Part shown: positions 28,670-37,057 of the stretch, one piece after another
How positions within the stretch are numbered: position 1 is the stretch's first letter
How the letters are laid out: every line of letters begins with the position of its first letter
Assembly: GCA_964538515.1 (NCBI GenBank)
Contig: CAZIEW010000016.1
Coordinates: forward strand, 1-64,000
DNA from: CALBZH01 sp964538515
Lineage (GTDB): Bacteria > Desulfobacterota > Syntrophobacteria > Syntrophobacterales > Syntrophobacteraceae
Length of the DNA: 64,000 bases
Reading direction: 5' to 3'
Notes under the pieces: generated by a model
Database searches by the model: none
The model's input: only the letters and a program-made list of their open reading frames with translations
Told to the model about the DNA's origin: nothing
Position numbers and translations under genes: made by a program

Positions 28670-30172
28670 ATGCGCCTTTTTTGGTACTGCCATAGCTGGA
28701 GAGTTGGGGGAGGGTCATCTTTACGAGGAAGGGTGCTGTCCGTTTGGATGCTGCTGCTTTTCGGATGCGCGGTCGGTCCGGACTTTGTCCCGCCGGATAT
28801 GCGTGTTCCACCCACCTGGCAAGGCGTGTCCACCGGTCCATCCCCTGCCATGAGCGCCACGATCGGGGACCCCGTGAGCGAGGTCGAGTGGTGGAAGACG
28901 TTCAACGATCCTCTGCTGACATCACTCATCGAGCGGGCGGTCGAATCCAACCTCGACCTCAAGCAGGCCACCGCCCGAATCCGGCAGGCCAGGGCCGCGC
29001 GTCGGGCCGGATCGGCTTCGCTCTGGCCCACGGCCGACGGTTTCGCTGAGGTTGCCCGCAAGGGCACCGGCGGAGGCTACGGAAGCCGGGCCGGCTCTCT
29101 CAGCCTAGAGACGGACCTTTTCGAAGCGGGTCTGGATGCCGCATGGGAGCTCGACTTTTTCGGAGGCATCCGGCGCAACGTTGAAGCCCTTACGGCCGAC
29201 ATGCAAGCGGCCATCGAGGCTCGCCGGGCCGCCGCCCTCACCCTGGCCGGCGAAGTGGCCTTGAACTACTTCACCCTGCGAGGACTGCAGCAGCAGATCG
29301 CCATCGCCGAGGCGAATCTCGCGGCCCAGGAGAAGACGGCCGCGATCACCCGGCAGCGGCAGGAAGCCGGGCTCGTGAGCGGTCTGGACGTGGCGAACGC
29401 CAATGCTCAGACGACGACCACCGCCTCCCGGATTCCGGTGCTGGAAGCCGGCGCTCGCGAGAGCATCCACACCTTGGGCGTCCTGCTGGGCTTGGAGCCG
29501 ACCGCGCTCATCGAGGAGCTCGAATCCGCCGTGCCCCTCGCGACCGTCCCTCCGGAAGTTCCCGTGGGACTCCCTTCGGACCTGCTCCGACGTCGCCCGG
29601 ACATCCGGAGCGCCGAAGCTCAAATCCACGCCGCCACGGCGCGCATCGGCGTCGCCACCGCCGATCTCTTTCCCAAGTTCGCCCTGACGGGCTCCCTGAG
29701 CTTTGCCGGTGAGTCCTTCGCCGCCATGACCGATTGGACCAGCCGCGCCTGGTCCATCGGCCCGAGCATGCAATGGCGCATCTTCGATGCCGGCCGCATC
29801 CGGTGGAACATCGAGGCTCAAAAAGCGCTCCAGGAACAGTCGATGCTCGCGTATCGGCAAACGGTTCTCACCGCCCTCAAAGACGTCGAAACGGCCCTGG
29901 TCGCTTACGCCAAGGAACAGGTCCACAACCGGCTGCTCTCGGAGACGGTCGTCGAGAATCGTAAGGCGGTTGAGCTTGCGAAGACGCTCTACGTTGCCGG
30001 ACAGACGGACTTTCTGAATGTGCTTTCGGCCCAGGGCGCTCTGTTCGTCTCCGAGGAGGCGCATGCGTTGAGCACTCGGGCCCTGTCCGTGAGTCTGGTC
30101 GCCCTTTACAAAGCCCTCGGCGGCGGTTGGGAGCGCGCGGAAGCGAATCAGGCGTCGGACGCACGGTCCTGA
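28670..30172 (+). CDS. NodT-family outer-membrane efflux lipoprotein
   Basis: A 500-residue TolC-like outer-membrane factor. The lipobox LLFGC puts the lipidated Cys at residue 33, after a somewhat long n-region; the start is ATG 28670. The NodT hallmark VGPDFVPPDMRVPPTW follows, then two repeats of long alpha-helical hairpins and beta segments (AEVARKGTGG..., LLRRRPDIRSAEAQIHAATARIGVA). It completes the MacA-MacB pump. A repeat half-element lies in the 107-nt gap separating it from macB. Confidence 0.92.
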   Translation: MRLFWYCHSWRVGGGSSLRGRVLSVWMLLLFGCAVGPDFVPPDMRVPPTWQGVSTGPSPAMSATIGDPVSEVEWWKTFNDPLLTSLIERAVESNLDLKQATARIRQARAARRAGSASLWPTADGFAEVARKGTGGGYGSRAGSLSLETDLFEAGLDAAWELDFFGGIRRNVEALTADMQAAIEARRAAALTLAGEVALNYFTLRGLQQQIAIAEANLAAQEKTAAITRQRQEAGLVSGLDVANANAQTTTTASRIPVLEAGARESIHTLGVLLGLEPTALIEELESAVPLATVPPEVPVGLPSDLLRRRPDIRSAEAQIHAATARIGVATADLFPKFALTGSLSFAGESFAAMTDWTSRAWSIGPSMQWRIFDAGRIRWNIEAQKALQEQSMLAYRQTVLTALKDVETALVAYAKEQVHNRLLSETVVENRKAVELAKTLYVAGQTDFLNVLSAQGALFVSEEAHALSTRALSVSLVALYKALGGGWERAEANQASDARS

Positions 30173-30290
30173 CGCCTGCGATGAAGGTCGTGATGATCGA
30201 CCGCGGGTTTTTCCAGGAGCCGCTCGACAGACCGCGAGAAGAGTCGGACGCGGTTCGTCCGCGTGGACACAAAGCGTTGTCACGCGCCGG

Positions 30291-30320
30291 TTGACAACCA
30301 TCCTGGGTTCGGACTATATG
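30291..30320 (+). promoter_or_regulatory. Sigma70 promoter for the secreted FmdE-like gene
   Basis: A consensus TTGACA at 30291-30296 and TATATG at 30315-30320 are separated by 18 bp. Transcription would start near 30327 and leave a leader of about 450 nt before the ATG at 30779, with a terminator-like hairpin at 30454. The preceding 118 nt after the outer-membrane factor gene hold no gene. Confidence 0.55.
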
Positions 30321-30453
30321 CTTGAGGTACAATCCCTTGCAGCCGAAGCTGCATGCATGACCTGCTCATCCGGTTGACGGTTTACGTCAGGCGATCTTGC
30401 TCGCTGATCGGCTGAGCAAAAGAGAGCATCACATATCAATCGAGCATCCAAGG

Positions 30454-30506
30454 AAGCCATGAAGGCTTCGCCCCCTAAGGGAGGGGCGCCTTCATGGCTT
30501 TTTCTT
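30454..30506 (+). terminator. Leader terminator hairpin (candidate attenuator)
   Basis: Arms AAGCCATGAAGGC (30454-30466) and GCCTTCATGGCTT (30488-30500) are perfectly complementary over 13 bp, with an inner GCCCCC/GGGGC stem, and lead into TTTCTTTT. It sits about 125 nt after the predicted transcription start and 270 nt before the FmdE-like ATG, a placement typical of riboswitch or attenuator control. The first 125 nt of the leader contain further stems but no family I can name. Confidence 0.6.
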
Positions 30507-30508
30507 TT

Positions 30509-30539
30509 GCGGAGGCACGGACCTGCTTGGTGCCTCCGC
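30509..30539 (+). other. Second leader hairpin, GCGGAGGCAC/GTGCCTCCGC
   Basis: A perfect 10-bp stem directly follows the terminator hairpin. Downstream comes GGAGGTGAAATACGCC. The order GGAGGCAC...GCCTCC...GGTGAA...CGCC is shared loosely with the structured element copies at 7885 and 10423. The similarity is short, so a common origin is only a possibility. No protein gene is evident between here and 30779. Confidence 0.35.
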
Positions 30540-30778
30540 GAGGGAAAGGAGGTGAAATACGCCCGTGGGAAAGGGCTCCTTCGCGGACCGAATCCGTGCC
30601 GCCCATTCCAGCCATTCCCTCGAAAGGGATTGCAGGAGATTGCCCGGACCGAGGGGCCCGGGCGTGCCGGCTGCTCCCGAGGACTGAACGAAACCGGGCA
30701 GGTTTCAAAGACAGTGGAACCTCCGACGGAACTCTCGCTGGCTCATCGGAATGCTCATGTTGAGGAAAGGACAGGGAA

Positions 30779-31918
30779 ATGACCCGGAGTTTCAAGAAAC
30801 TGAATGTTTTGCTTGCTGGAATCATGGTGCTGACCGTTGCCGTGACGTTCGTGGCGGCTACAGGGTCGACCGCATCGGCCTGCCAGGGGGTGGACGATCC
30901 ATATCGTACCTGGAAAACCGTGGGGCAGAAGGCGGCCACCGAGGCGCTTTCCATGATCTGGAAGCAAGCTAAACGCTTTCCAGACAGCAAGAACCTCATC
31001 GCGCTCTCGAATGCCGGTTACGCGGAGATCGACGGTCAAGGCACCATGCCAGCGTTGGATGGCGTGAGCGAGATCACCCGAGCCAGCCGCGGCGCCAACA
31101 CGCTCGTCGAGGTCCATTCGGCACCGCGCACACCGCTTTGGTTTGCCATTTACGACAAGAAATCGGGCTATTGCGCCTACCTTCAAGTCGATCCCGACAA
31201 GGCAGGGAAAACGCAGAAGGCGTCTGAGCTTTTCAGCATTCGCTCCATCGAGAAGATCGATGCCGCCACCCTGTTCAGCGCCGGCACCTTCCCGGCTCCG
31301 GACACGAGCACCGGATATAAGGCGTTCGGAGGCAATGAGTTTCGAATCGTGACCATCGCCAACGGCGTCGCGGCCGGGATCCCCGCCTATATCGCAAGAT
31401 CCTTTGAGTTTCACGATCACTACTGTCCTGGCGTGACCTCGGGGATCATCATGGCCAACTTTGCAAAAGCGTATTTTTCGGGAACCGGCACAGAATCCTG
31501 GTTCGTCCAGGGGGTACAGCCCTGGTGCAAGGAAGATGCGCTGCAGGTGATCCTGAACGCAACACCGGGCAAGAGTGGATACGGGGTCACCTATTCGACC
31601 CCGGAGATCCGGGCCAATTGGCTTTACCCCAACGCGGCGACGATCATTTACCACATGAGCGCGGGCGATGCCCAGTGGGAGGGAGTCGTTCTCGGATTTA
31701 CCTTCCCGTCCGGCACGACGACCGGTTGCGCTCAATACACGAACGGCAATCTCAACAAGCTGTGCACCGATCTGTGGTCCCTGAGCAACCTGGAAGACCC
31801 AAGTCTGATCCAGGTTTACTACAAGTTCAAGCTCCCCGCGGGCAAGCATCCCAAGGACTATGCGGCTCCCGGCGTGGACGTGATGAGCAAGCTTTCCGAG
31901 TTTGAAGCCATTCCATAA
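30779..31918 (+). CDS. Secreted FmdE-domain protein
   Basis: A 379-residue exported protein. The signal peptide runs to about residue 34 (TASA/CQG). A central FmdE-type motif, EFHDHYCPGVTSG, matches the HGHxCPGxxxG pattern of FmdE/FwdE proteins but with Asp in place of the Gly between the histidines. Two further Cys-containing stretches (VQPWCKEDALQ and TTGCAQYTNGNLNKLC) may complete a metal site. FmdE is named for molybdenum formylmethanofuran dehydrogenase operons and its function is unclear. Being periplasmic, this version may bind a metal or cofactor outside the cytoplasm. It is followed by a TonB receptor (32358) that may handle the same ligand. Confidence 0.85.
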   Translation: MTRSFKKLNVLLAGIMVLTVAVTFVAATGSTASACQGVDDPYRTWKTVGQKAATEALSMIWKQAKRFPDSKNLIALSNAGYAEIDGQGTMPALDGVSEITRASRGANTLVEVHSAPRTPLWFAIYDKKSGYCAYLQVDPDKAGKTQKASELFSIRSIEKIDAATLFSAGTFPAPDTSTGYKAFGGNEFRIVTIANGVAAGIPAYIARSFEFHDHYCPGVTSGIIMANFAKAYFSGTGTESWFVQGVQPWCKEDALQVILNATPGKSGYGVTYSTPEIRANWLYPNAATIIYHMSAGDAQWEGVVLGFTFPSGTTTGCAQYTNGNLNKLCTDLWSLSNLEDPSLIQVYYKFKLPAGKHPKDYAAPGVDVMSKLSEFEAIP

Positions 31919-32005
31919 CGGCCGATTTCGGGAGGTCGCCCGATGGGGACAATCCCTCGTTTCGCCGTTCCGACATCCCCTCATCCGGAGCCAGGGCCTT
32001 TTTGT

Positions 32006-32046
32006 GAATACTGCTGGATTCCGGGCGGAAACATGCCGGAATGACG
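32006..32046. repeat. Half palindrome, right arm, CGTCATCCCGG family
   Basis: Begins GAATACTGCTGGATTCC and ends GCCGGAATGACG, 41 bp. It pairs with the left arm at 28613-28653 (see there). It lies in the 439-nt gap between the FmdE-like gene and TonB receptor 3. Confidence 0.65.
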
Positions 32047-32094
32047 ATGGATTCCTTTGCCACTGTAGGCCAGTTCACGGGATTTCAAGGATGT

Positions 32095-32166
32095 GGGTGA
32101 GTGCGGTCTCACTGCCCATGTCCGTTTCCCTTGCCCAAGGGTCAACGGACAAGGCCGCACTCGCCC
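32095..32166. repeat. Long hairpin between fmdE-like and TonB receptor genes
   Basis: Outer arms GGGTGAGTGCGG (32095-32106) and CCGCACTCGCCC (32155-32166) pair at 11 of 12 positions. An inner stem GTCCGTT/AACGGAC (32120-32126 and 32144-32150) continues the hairpin. No T-run follows. It may be a Rho-independent-like barrier or an RNA-stabilising structure. The rest of 31919-32357 has repeats but no gene. Confidence 0.45.
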
Positions 32167-32210
32167 CCCTCAGTAAAGCGTCACACAATAAGGTGCGTCA
32201 CCCATGGGAA

Positions 32211-32237
32211 CGTCATCCCGGCGAAGGACGGGATGAC
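32211..32237. repeat. Short palindrome, CGTCATCCCGG family
   Basis: CGTCATCCCG and CGGGATGAC enclose a short loop. It appears to be a trimmed copy of the element found at 249-329. It lies about 120 nt before the start of TonB receptor 3. Confidence 0.55.
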
Positions 32238-32357
32238 ACTGTGGAAGTCGACCAGCGGGTTGTACTCCTCTGCAGTTGGGGCAATGGGGCGAGCGACAAT
32301 CAAAGGCTGCCAACCCGTGATCTAACCGATCGCGGCGGAAAAAGGGGTGGAAAGAAC

Positions 32358-34601
32358 ATGAGACGAGTCATCATCGTGCTGTTTCTAGTGGGGATATTCG
32401 GCCTGTCGACGGGGCTGCAGGCTTATGCGCAGGAAGAGGCGGCGCCTCTCGAGGAGATCGTGGTCACCGGGGAGAAGCTGGTGACGCCGACCAAGCAGAC
32501 CGGTGAAACCGTGTACACCGGCAAGGAGATCACCCGGAAGGGAATGGAGATGGAGGGGAGCAAGGCGGAGACCAGCGTGTACGAGGCTGCGGACATGCTT
32601 CCCGGCATCAACGTTGAAAGCCCGGATCCCTTCGGGCTTGCCGCCGAGCAGCGCAGCGTCCGGGTTCGAGGCGTTCGTTCCGTCCTCGGTGCCATGTCGG
32701 TCGAAGGCGTGCCCAACTACGGCGGCAATCCCATCGGCCCCCGGGAGTACATCTACGACATGGAGAACATGCAGGGCATCGCGGTTTACAAGGGCGCGAT
32801 CCCGGCGGATCTCGGCACCGGCGTCGGGGGACGAGGAGGCGTTTTCGAGCTGCGGCCCCGTTGGCCGGAGAAGGACTTCGGGGTTGACATGAGCCAAGGC
32901 TACGGATCCTATGATTATTCGCGAACCTTCTTCCGGGTGGACTCGGGGGCACTGCCGGTTACCGGCACGCGTCTTTCCACGTCCGTCTCGTACACGGAAG
33001 CGGACAAATGGAGAGGACCCGGCGACCTGGGTCCGAGAAAGAACCTGAACTTCATGTTGAGCCAACCGGTTCCCTGTGACGAGGAGATCAAATTCTGGGT
33101 CAATGTCAACGATGTCGTCCAGAACCTTTACCGGCCGCTCACCTACGCCCAAGTCAGAAACCTCGACGACAATTATAGCTTTGACTACAACAACCGCCTG
33201 TCGACGAAGGGAACGGCAGCCCAGCAGCGGCTTGAAAACATCAACTACTATCTATACAACCAGGCCGATCTGACAAATCTCGACGTTCTGTCGATCATCC
33301 CGGTGAAGATCAACGATTCTTTCAAACTGACCTTCAAGCCCTACTATTCCTTGGAAGATTCCGACCTGCTCAACGGCGCCACCGGCCAGGGCGGGCTGGT
33401 GACCAAGCGCATTCGCGAAATCGAGCGGTACGGAGCCATCTCCGAGGCCCAATTCACGTTTCCCTGGATCCAGAGCACCATCGGCTACTGGTTCGAGTCC
33501 GTCGACATGTTGATCAACACCGAAAATTACCTTCCGGGCTCCCTCGCCTTCCGAGGCTACGGAATCAAGACGGAGGCGGACGACAATGGGATCGTCCACA
33601 GCCCTTATGTGAAGTTCGCCGGCAAGCTGTGGCACTTCGACTGGCAGGCCGGCGTGAAGTACTTCCATTACACCGACCCCGCGACCAAAGGCTTCACAAG
33701 CACGGCACCAACCTACGTGCCCGTGCGCGCCAAGGATCTCGACAGAGACGAGAAGACGTACGAGGAATGGCTGCCGAGCGTGGGCCTCGCCTACAATTTT
33801 ACGGATTCCGCGCAGGTTTATGCCAGCTACGGACGCAGCCTCATCCGCCCCTATTCTTACGTTCCCCTCATCAACCTGTACAACCAGTACCGGGCGGCAT
33901 TCCAGAACGCTCACGTCACTCTGAACGACCTGTTCAATGGTTATGCTCCCGAGATCTCGGATAATTTCGAGCTGGGCGGCCGGTACAAGACGGACCTTTT
34001 TGAAATCATGCCGGCTGTGTTCTTCTCCAAGCATGACAACCTGCTTACGACGGTTTTTGATTCTCGTATCAAACCGCCCAGGCTCAATGGCGTGAACTAC
34101 CAGCAGAACATCGGCAAAGCGACGGGAATCGGTTTCGAGCTGGATACGAGCCTCTTCATCAAGGACTATCTCACCTTCTTCTTCAATCCCTCGTTCATCA
34201 GCCTCACTTATGATGAAGATCTCACCTATGCCGGCAGCACCTTGCAAGCAAAAGGGAATCAGGTGGTCGACACGCCCGAATGGCTCGTGAAATCCGGGCT
34301 CATCTTCAAGTATGATGGATTCGAGGCGGTTCCCATGGTGCGCTACGTTGGGGAGCGCTATGCCGATGTGGAGCACAAGGAGCGGATTGGCGACCATTTT
34401 CTGGCGGATCTCATGCTCAGCTACACGATAAAAAATGTCCTGAAAGCCGAGTCCATGCGATTCTCGCTTGAATTCAACAACCTCTTCGACAAAAAGTATG
34501 TGTCCGTGATCAACGTCAGCGACGACAACCGGGCGGGAAGCACCAGCTATTACCCGGGTGCCCCCTTCACGGTGGTCATGCGGGCTGCCGTGAGCTTCTG
34601 A
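32358..34601 (+). CDS. TonB-dependent outer-membrane receptor 3
   Basis: A 747-residue receptor from ATG 32358, where a GGGGTGGAAAG site and a signal peptide (cleavage AYA/QEE, residue 24) begin. The TonB box is LEEIVVTGEKL. The plug has RSVRVRGVRSVLGAMSVEGV and YKGAIPADLGTGVGGRGG, which differs from the LYGGNAMGG loop in the other receptors of this window. The barrel ends VVMRAAVSF. This receptor belongs to a different subfamily and may be paired with the secreted FmdE-like protein upstream. Cargo is unknown. Confidence 0.92.
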   Translation: MRRVIIVLFLVGIFGLSTGLQAYAQEEAAPLEEIVVTGEKLVTPTKQTGETVYTGKEITRKGMEMEGSKAETSVYEAADMLPGINVESPDPFGLAAEQRSVRVRGVRSVLGAMSVEGVPNYGGNPIGPREYIYDMENMQGIAVYKGAIPADLGTGVGGRGGVFELRPRWPEKDFGVDMSQGYGSYDYSRTFFRVDSGALPVTGTRLSTSVSYTEADKWRGPGDLGPRKNLNFMLSQPVPCDEEIKFWVNVNDVVQNLYRPLTYAQVRNLDDNYSFDYNNRLSTKGTAAQQRLENINYYLYNQADLTNLDVLSIIPVKINDSFKLTFKPYYSLEDSDLLNGATGQGGLVTKRIREIERYGAISEAQFTFPWIQSTIGYWFESVDMLINTENYLPGSLAFRGYGIKTEADDNGIVHSPYVKFAGKLWHFDWQAGVKYFHYTDPATKGFTSTAPTYVPVRAKDLDRDEKTYEEWLPSVGLAYNFTDSAQVYASYGRSLIRPYSYVPLINLYNQYRAAFQNAHVTLNDLFNGYAPEISDNFELGGRYKTDLFEIMPAVFFSKHDNLLTTVFDSRIKPPRLNGVNYQQNIGKATGIGFELDTSLFIKDYLTFFFNPSFISLTYDEDLTYAGSTLQAKGNQVVDTPEWLVKSGLIFKYDGFEAVPMVRYVGERYADVEHKERIGDHFLADLMLSYTIKNVLKAESMRFSLEFNNLFDKKYVSVINVSDDNRAGSTSYYPGAPFTVVMRAAVSF

Positions 34602-34618
34602 GCGCGTCCACAAGAGTC

Positions 34619-34695
34619 GGGTGTCAGGTGTCGGATGAAAGCGGGGCACGCGAGGAATCGTCGGGCTCAGACCCGAGCCCTGGCACCTGACACCC
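34619..34695. repeat. Inverted repeat GGGTGTCAGGTG / CACCTGACACCC
   Basis: Perfect 12-bp arms at 34619-34630 and 34684-34695 lie 18 nt after the TonB receptor 3 stop. The right arm is followed by CTTGT, a weak T-rich tail. It could terminate the receptor transcript; a dispersed repeat is the alternative. Confidence 0.45.
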
Positions 34696-34791
34696 CTTGT
34701 CTCGGCTCACGGCTTACCATGGAGCTACACGGCGCACGGGGATTCGCGGGCCACGCTCCGATCTCGTAGACCTCGAACAGGATAGGGAATC

Positions 34792-35190
34792 GTGGAATTC
34801 AACGTCACTGCCATCGGCTTCGTCAGGAATGAAGCCAAACATGTCCCCCGACACTGGACGGTCTCCGAGGATGAGGGGATTCTAGAGATCGAGCCGCAAT
34901 ATCGCCAAGGGCTCAAAGACATCCAGCCCGGCCAGCGCATTGTGGTCATCTTCCTCTTTCACAAGTCGCCCCCCTTCGACGAGAGTCTCCTGGTACAGAC
35001 TCCCCCGCACCGCCAAGGCGAGCGGATCGGGGTTTTCAGCATCTGCTCCCCGAGACGCCCCAACCCCATCGGCCTCTCGGTCTTCGAAGTCCTCGCCGTG
35101 GAAGGAGCGCGCATCCGGGTCAAGGGCCTGGATACGTTCGACGGAACCCCCATTCTCGACATCAAGCCTTACGTGGTGAAAGAGCCGTGA
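34792..35190 (+). CDS. trmO: TrmO/TsaA-family tRNA methyltransferase (short form)
   Basis: A 132-residue protein of the TsaA-like (UPF0066) family. In E. coli TrmO methylates N6 of threonylcarbamoyladenosine at tRNA position 37 using SAM. Family signatures are IGFVRNEAK at the N-terminus, RIGVFSICSPRRPNPIGLSVFEVL and LDTFDGTPILDIKPYV near the C-terminus. The start is GTG at 34792. It has only the catalytic beta-barrel domain, without the C-terminal extension of E. coli TrmO, which is common in anaerobes. No operon partner is obvious. Confidence 0.9.
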   Translation: MEFNVTAIGFVRNEAKHVPRHWTVSEDEGILEIEPQYRQGLKDIQPGQRIVVIFLFHKSPPFDESLLVQTPPHRQGERIGVFSICSPRRPNPIGLSVFEVLAVEGARIRVKGLDTFDGTPILDIKPYVVKEP

Positions 35191-35349
35191 CTCGCGCGAG
35201 CCAGTGCCGAGCCGGGAGGGGCTTCACCCGGGAGAGCCGCTTGGTGACTTGGTGGAGCCCGGCGCGTTGCTGCTTTTTCAGGATAAAGCCCGGATCTCGG
35301 CCGCTTCCCGAAAAAGATGGCGCCACTTATCAATATGTAGGGATAGATC

Positions 35350-35425
35350 GTAGATTGGGTTGAACGAAGTGAAACCCAACGCCCACCGCGAGCCATGTTG
35401 GGTGTCGCTACGGCTCAACCCCACC
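35350..35425. repeat. Imperfect palindromic repeat, TGGGTTGAACGAAGTGAAACCCA type
   Basis: The left part (35350-35380) is itself palindromic, with TTGGGTT...AACCCAA arms; the right part (35395-35425) is its inverted companion, TGTTGGGTGTCGCTACGG. It resembles dispersed repeats common in Deltaproteobacteria. It lies between the convergent trmO gene and the ABC operon. The remainder of 35191-35610 shows no gene. Confidence 0.6.
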
Positions 35426-35610
35426 TTCGCGAAGGCACAAGCGCACCCACTGCTATAGAGACAGGATGGCCGTGGCGAGAGAGGATTCGTTCGGGACACC
35501 AGCTACGGGCTGAGCTCTCATCTTTCGCTGAGTTTGTTGACGACTCGGCAGCGTCCTTCAGCGACTGAGAACCTTTGACCCTCCCACTTCGCAAAAGCAA
35601 CGCTCCTTGC

Positions 35611-36438
35611 TCATGCCCTCTCCTTCGCAGCGAGGATCAACCGCTGCGTCACTGCGTGCCGCGGGCTCGCGAGAAGCTCTCGCGGGGCTCCTTCCTCCAC
35701 GATTGCTCCCTCGGAGAGCACCACGATGCGGTCGGCCACGTAGCAGGCCGAAGCGAGATCATGGATCGTTATCAGAATGGACGCGCCGCGCGCGGCGATG
35801 TCTCGGAAGCAGTTCAGAATGCCGACGCCTGCCGAAGCGTCCAACATGGAGGTCGGCTCATCGGCCAGTAGGAGCTTCGGCTCCGTGATGAGAGCGCGGG
35901 CGATGGCCACCCGTTGGCGCTGGCCGCCTGAAAGCTGCGCGGGGTAGCGATCCAGATATTCTTCCGGCGGGGAGAGCTGCACCGAGACGAGTGCCTCGTG
36001 AATAGCCTGCTCGACCACGGGTTTGCGCAACCGGATGCGGAGCGGCTCGGCAACGGTCTGCCAAACCCGGAGGTGCGAGGCGAGGGCCGCGTACGGGTCC
36101 TGGAAGACCAGAGACATACGCTCGCGCCCCCGGCAGGTTTCCACCAGGGGGAGGGGAGCCCCGAGGAAGGTAGCCTCCCCGGAATCGGCATCGAGGAGAC
36201 CGGCGAGGATTTGAAGGAAGGTGGTTTTGCCGGCGCCCGACGGCCCCACGAGGGCGACCACTTCACCCGGAAGGAGGGTCAGGTCCACGCCACGGAGCAC
36301 TTGAGCCCCCTTTCCCCGCGATCCGAATCGGCGGCTGATTCCTTTCACCGCGAGGAGGGGCGCAGGCACCCTTCCCGTACACGCAAGGGACTCCGGACGC
36401 GCGCGATCCTCCCCTTCTCTCGCCACGATCTTCACCAC
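35611..36438 (-). CDS. Peptide/nickel-type ABC ATPase (DppF/NikE-like)
   Basis: A 275-residue ATPase with Walker A GPSGAGKTT, the VFQDPYAAL Q-loop typical of the OppF/DppF/NikE group, signature LSGGQRQRV and Walker B LLLADEPTSMLD. It is the last gene of a minus-strand operon (41509 to 35611). Its start overlaps the end of the FmdE gene by 7 nt. With the ATPase at 37058 it would make the heterodimeric motor of the transporter. It is shorter at the C-terminus than OppF and lacks the oligopeptide extension. Confidence 0.9.
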   Translation of the reverse strand: MVKIVAREGEDRARPESLACTGRVPAPLLAVKGISRRFGSRGKGAQVLRGVDLTLLPGEVVALVGPSGAGKTTFLQILAGLLDADSGEATFLGAPLPLVETCRGRERMSLVFQDPYAALASHLRVWQTVAEPLRIRLRKPVVEQAIHEALVSVQLSPPEEYLDRYPAQLSGGQRQRVAIARALITEPKLLLADEPTSMLDASAGVGILNCFRDIAARGASILITIHDLASACYVADRIVVLSEGAIVEEGAPRELLASPRHAVTQRLILAAKERA

Positions 36439-37043
36439 CCTCGGCTGTAGACTTCCGAACAGTCAAGGCAGGCCACCTTGCCTTCCCGCACCCTTGCCCT
36501 GGGCTCCATCACCGGCTCGCCGCAAAATTCGCACGTGACGGACTTGAAGATGCGGGCCTTCTTCGGGACTTCCGGTGAAACCTCCATCACGGTGAACAGC
36601 TTCTCCTGGTCGGCCGCCAGCAGCTCGCTCACGCGCTCCTGCTGAAACGCCCTGAAAACGGCCGTTTCCTCTTCATTGGCCGTACCGCTCATGACCTTCT
36701 GGAAAGCGTTTTCCTGCTCCGGCGTCCGGTCAAAGAGCCCCGACTTGCCGACGGCACGAACGGCCCGCCCCTGCTTGCGGTTGATCAGCGTATAGGCCTG
36801 CTTCCCCTTGTCCTGGTAGATGAGGTTTCCCTTGCCCAGGGTGCATCCAAGGATGAACTGAATCGCGTCCACCCCGCAGCCATCGGATTCGACGATGGCA
36901 ACCAGCTCCTCATCCTCGGGGCGCTCCACATCGAGATAGGCCTGGAGTGCCTTGGCTGCGCGATAGCCGATCGCGAGCCCGGGGCACATGTGCCCGTGAA
37001 AACGAATCGCTTCCTGAAGATCTCGGGGGTATTCTTCCGCCAT
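36432..37043 (-). CDS. FmdE-family protein inside an ABC transporter operon
   Basis: A 203-residue cytoplasmic FmdE-family protein. The N-terminal signature FHGHMCPGLAIGYRAAK is intact, followed by ESDGCGVDAIQFILGCTLGKGNL, which holds further conserved Cys. A C-terminal zinc ribbon ends the protein (CEFCGEP...CLDCSEVY). It lies between the two ATPase genes of the peptide/nickel-type ABC operon, with very tight spacing. I prefer ATG 37043 with AGAGGA upstream; ATG 37061 would overlap the preceding stop as ATGA. A link to molybdenum, tungsten or another metal is suggested by the family name and context only. Confidence 0.88.
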   Translation of the reverse strand: MAEEYPRDLQEAIRFHGHMCPGLAIGYRAAKALQAYLDVERPEDEELVAIVESDGCGVDAIQFILGCTLGKGNLIYQDKGKQAYTLINRKQGRAVRAVGKSGLFDRTPEQENAFQKVMSGTANEEETAVFRAFQQERVSELLAADQEKLFTVMEVSPEVPKKARIFKSVTCEFCGEPVMEPRARVREGKVACLDCSEVYSRGW

Positions 37044-37057
37044 GAGGGTCCTCTCTT

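Noticed and set aside
30509..30620. Possible molybdenum-cofactor or cobalamin riboswitch in the FmdE-like leader
   Set aside because: Short resemblances (GCCTCC, GGTGAAA) are present, but the full conserved order of either class is not; only a covariance-model scan could support it.
30459..30782. Open frame of 107 codons within the FmdE-like leader
   Set aside because: It overlaps the terminator and second hairpin, and has no homology or coding pattern.
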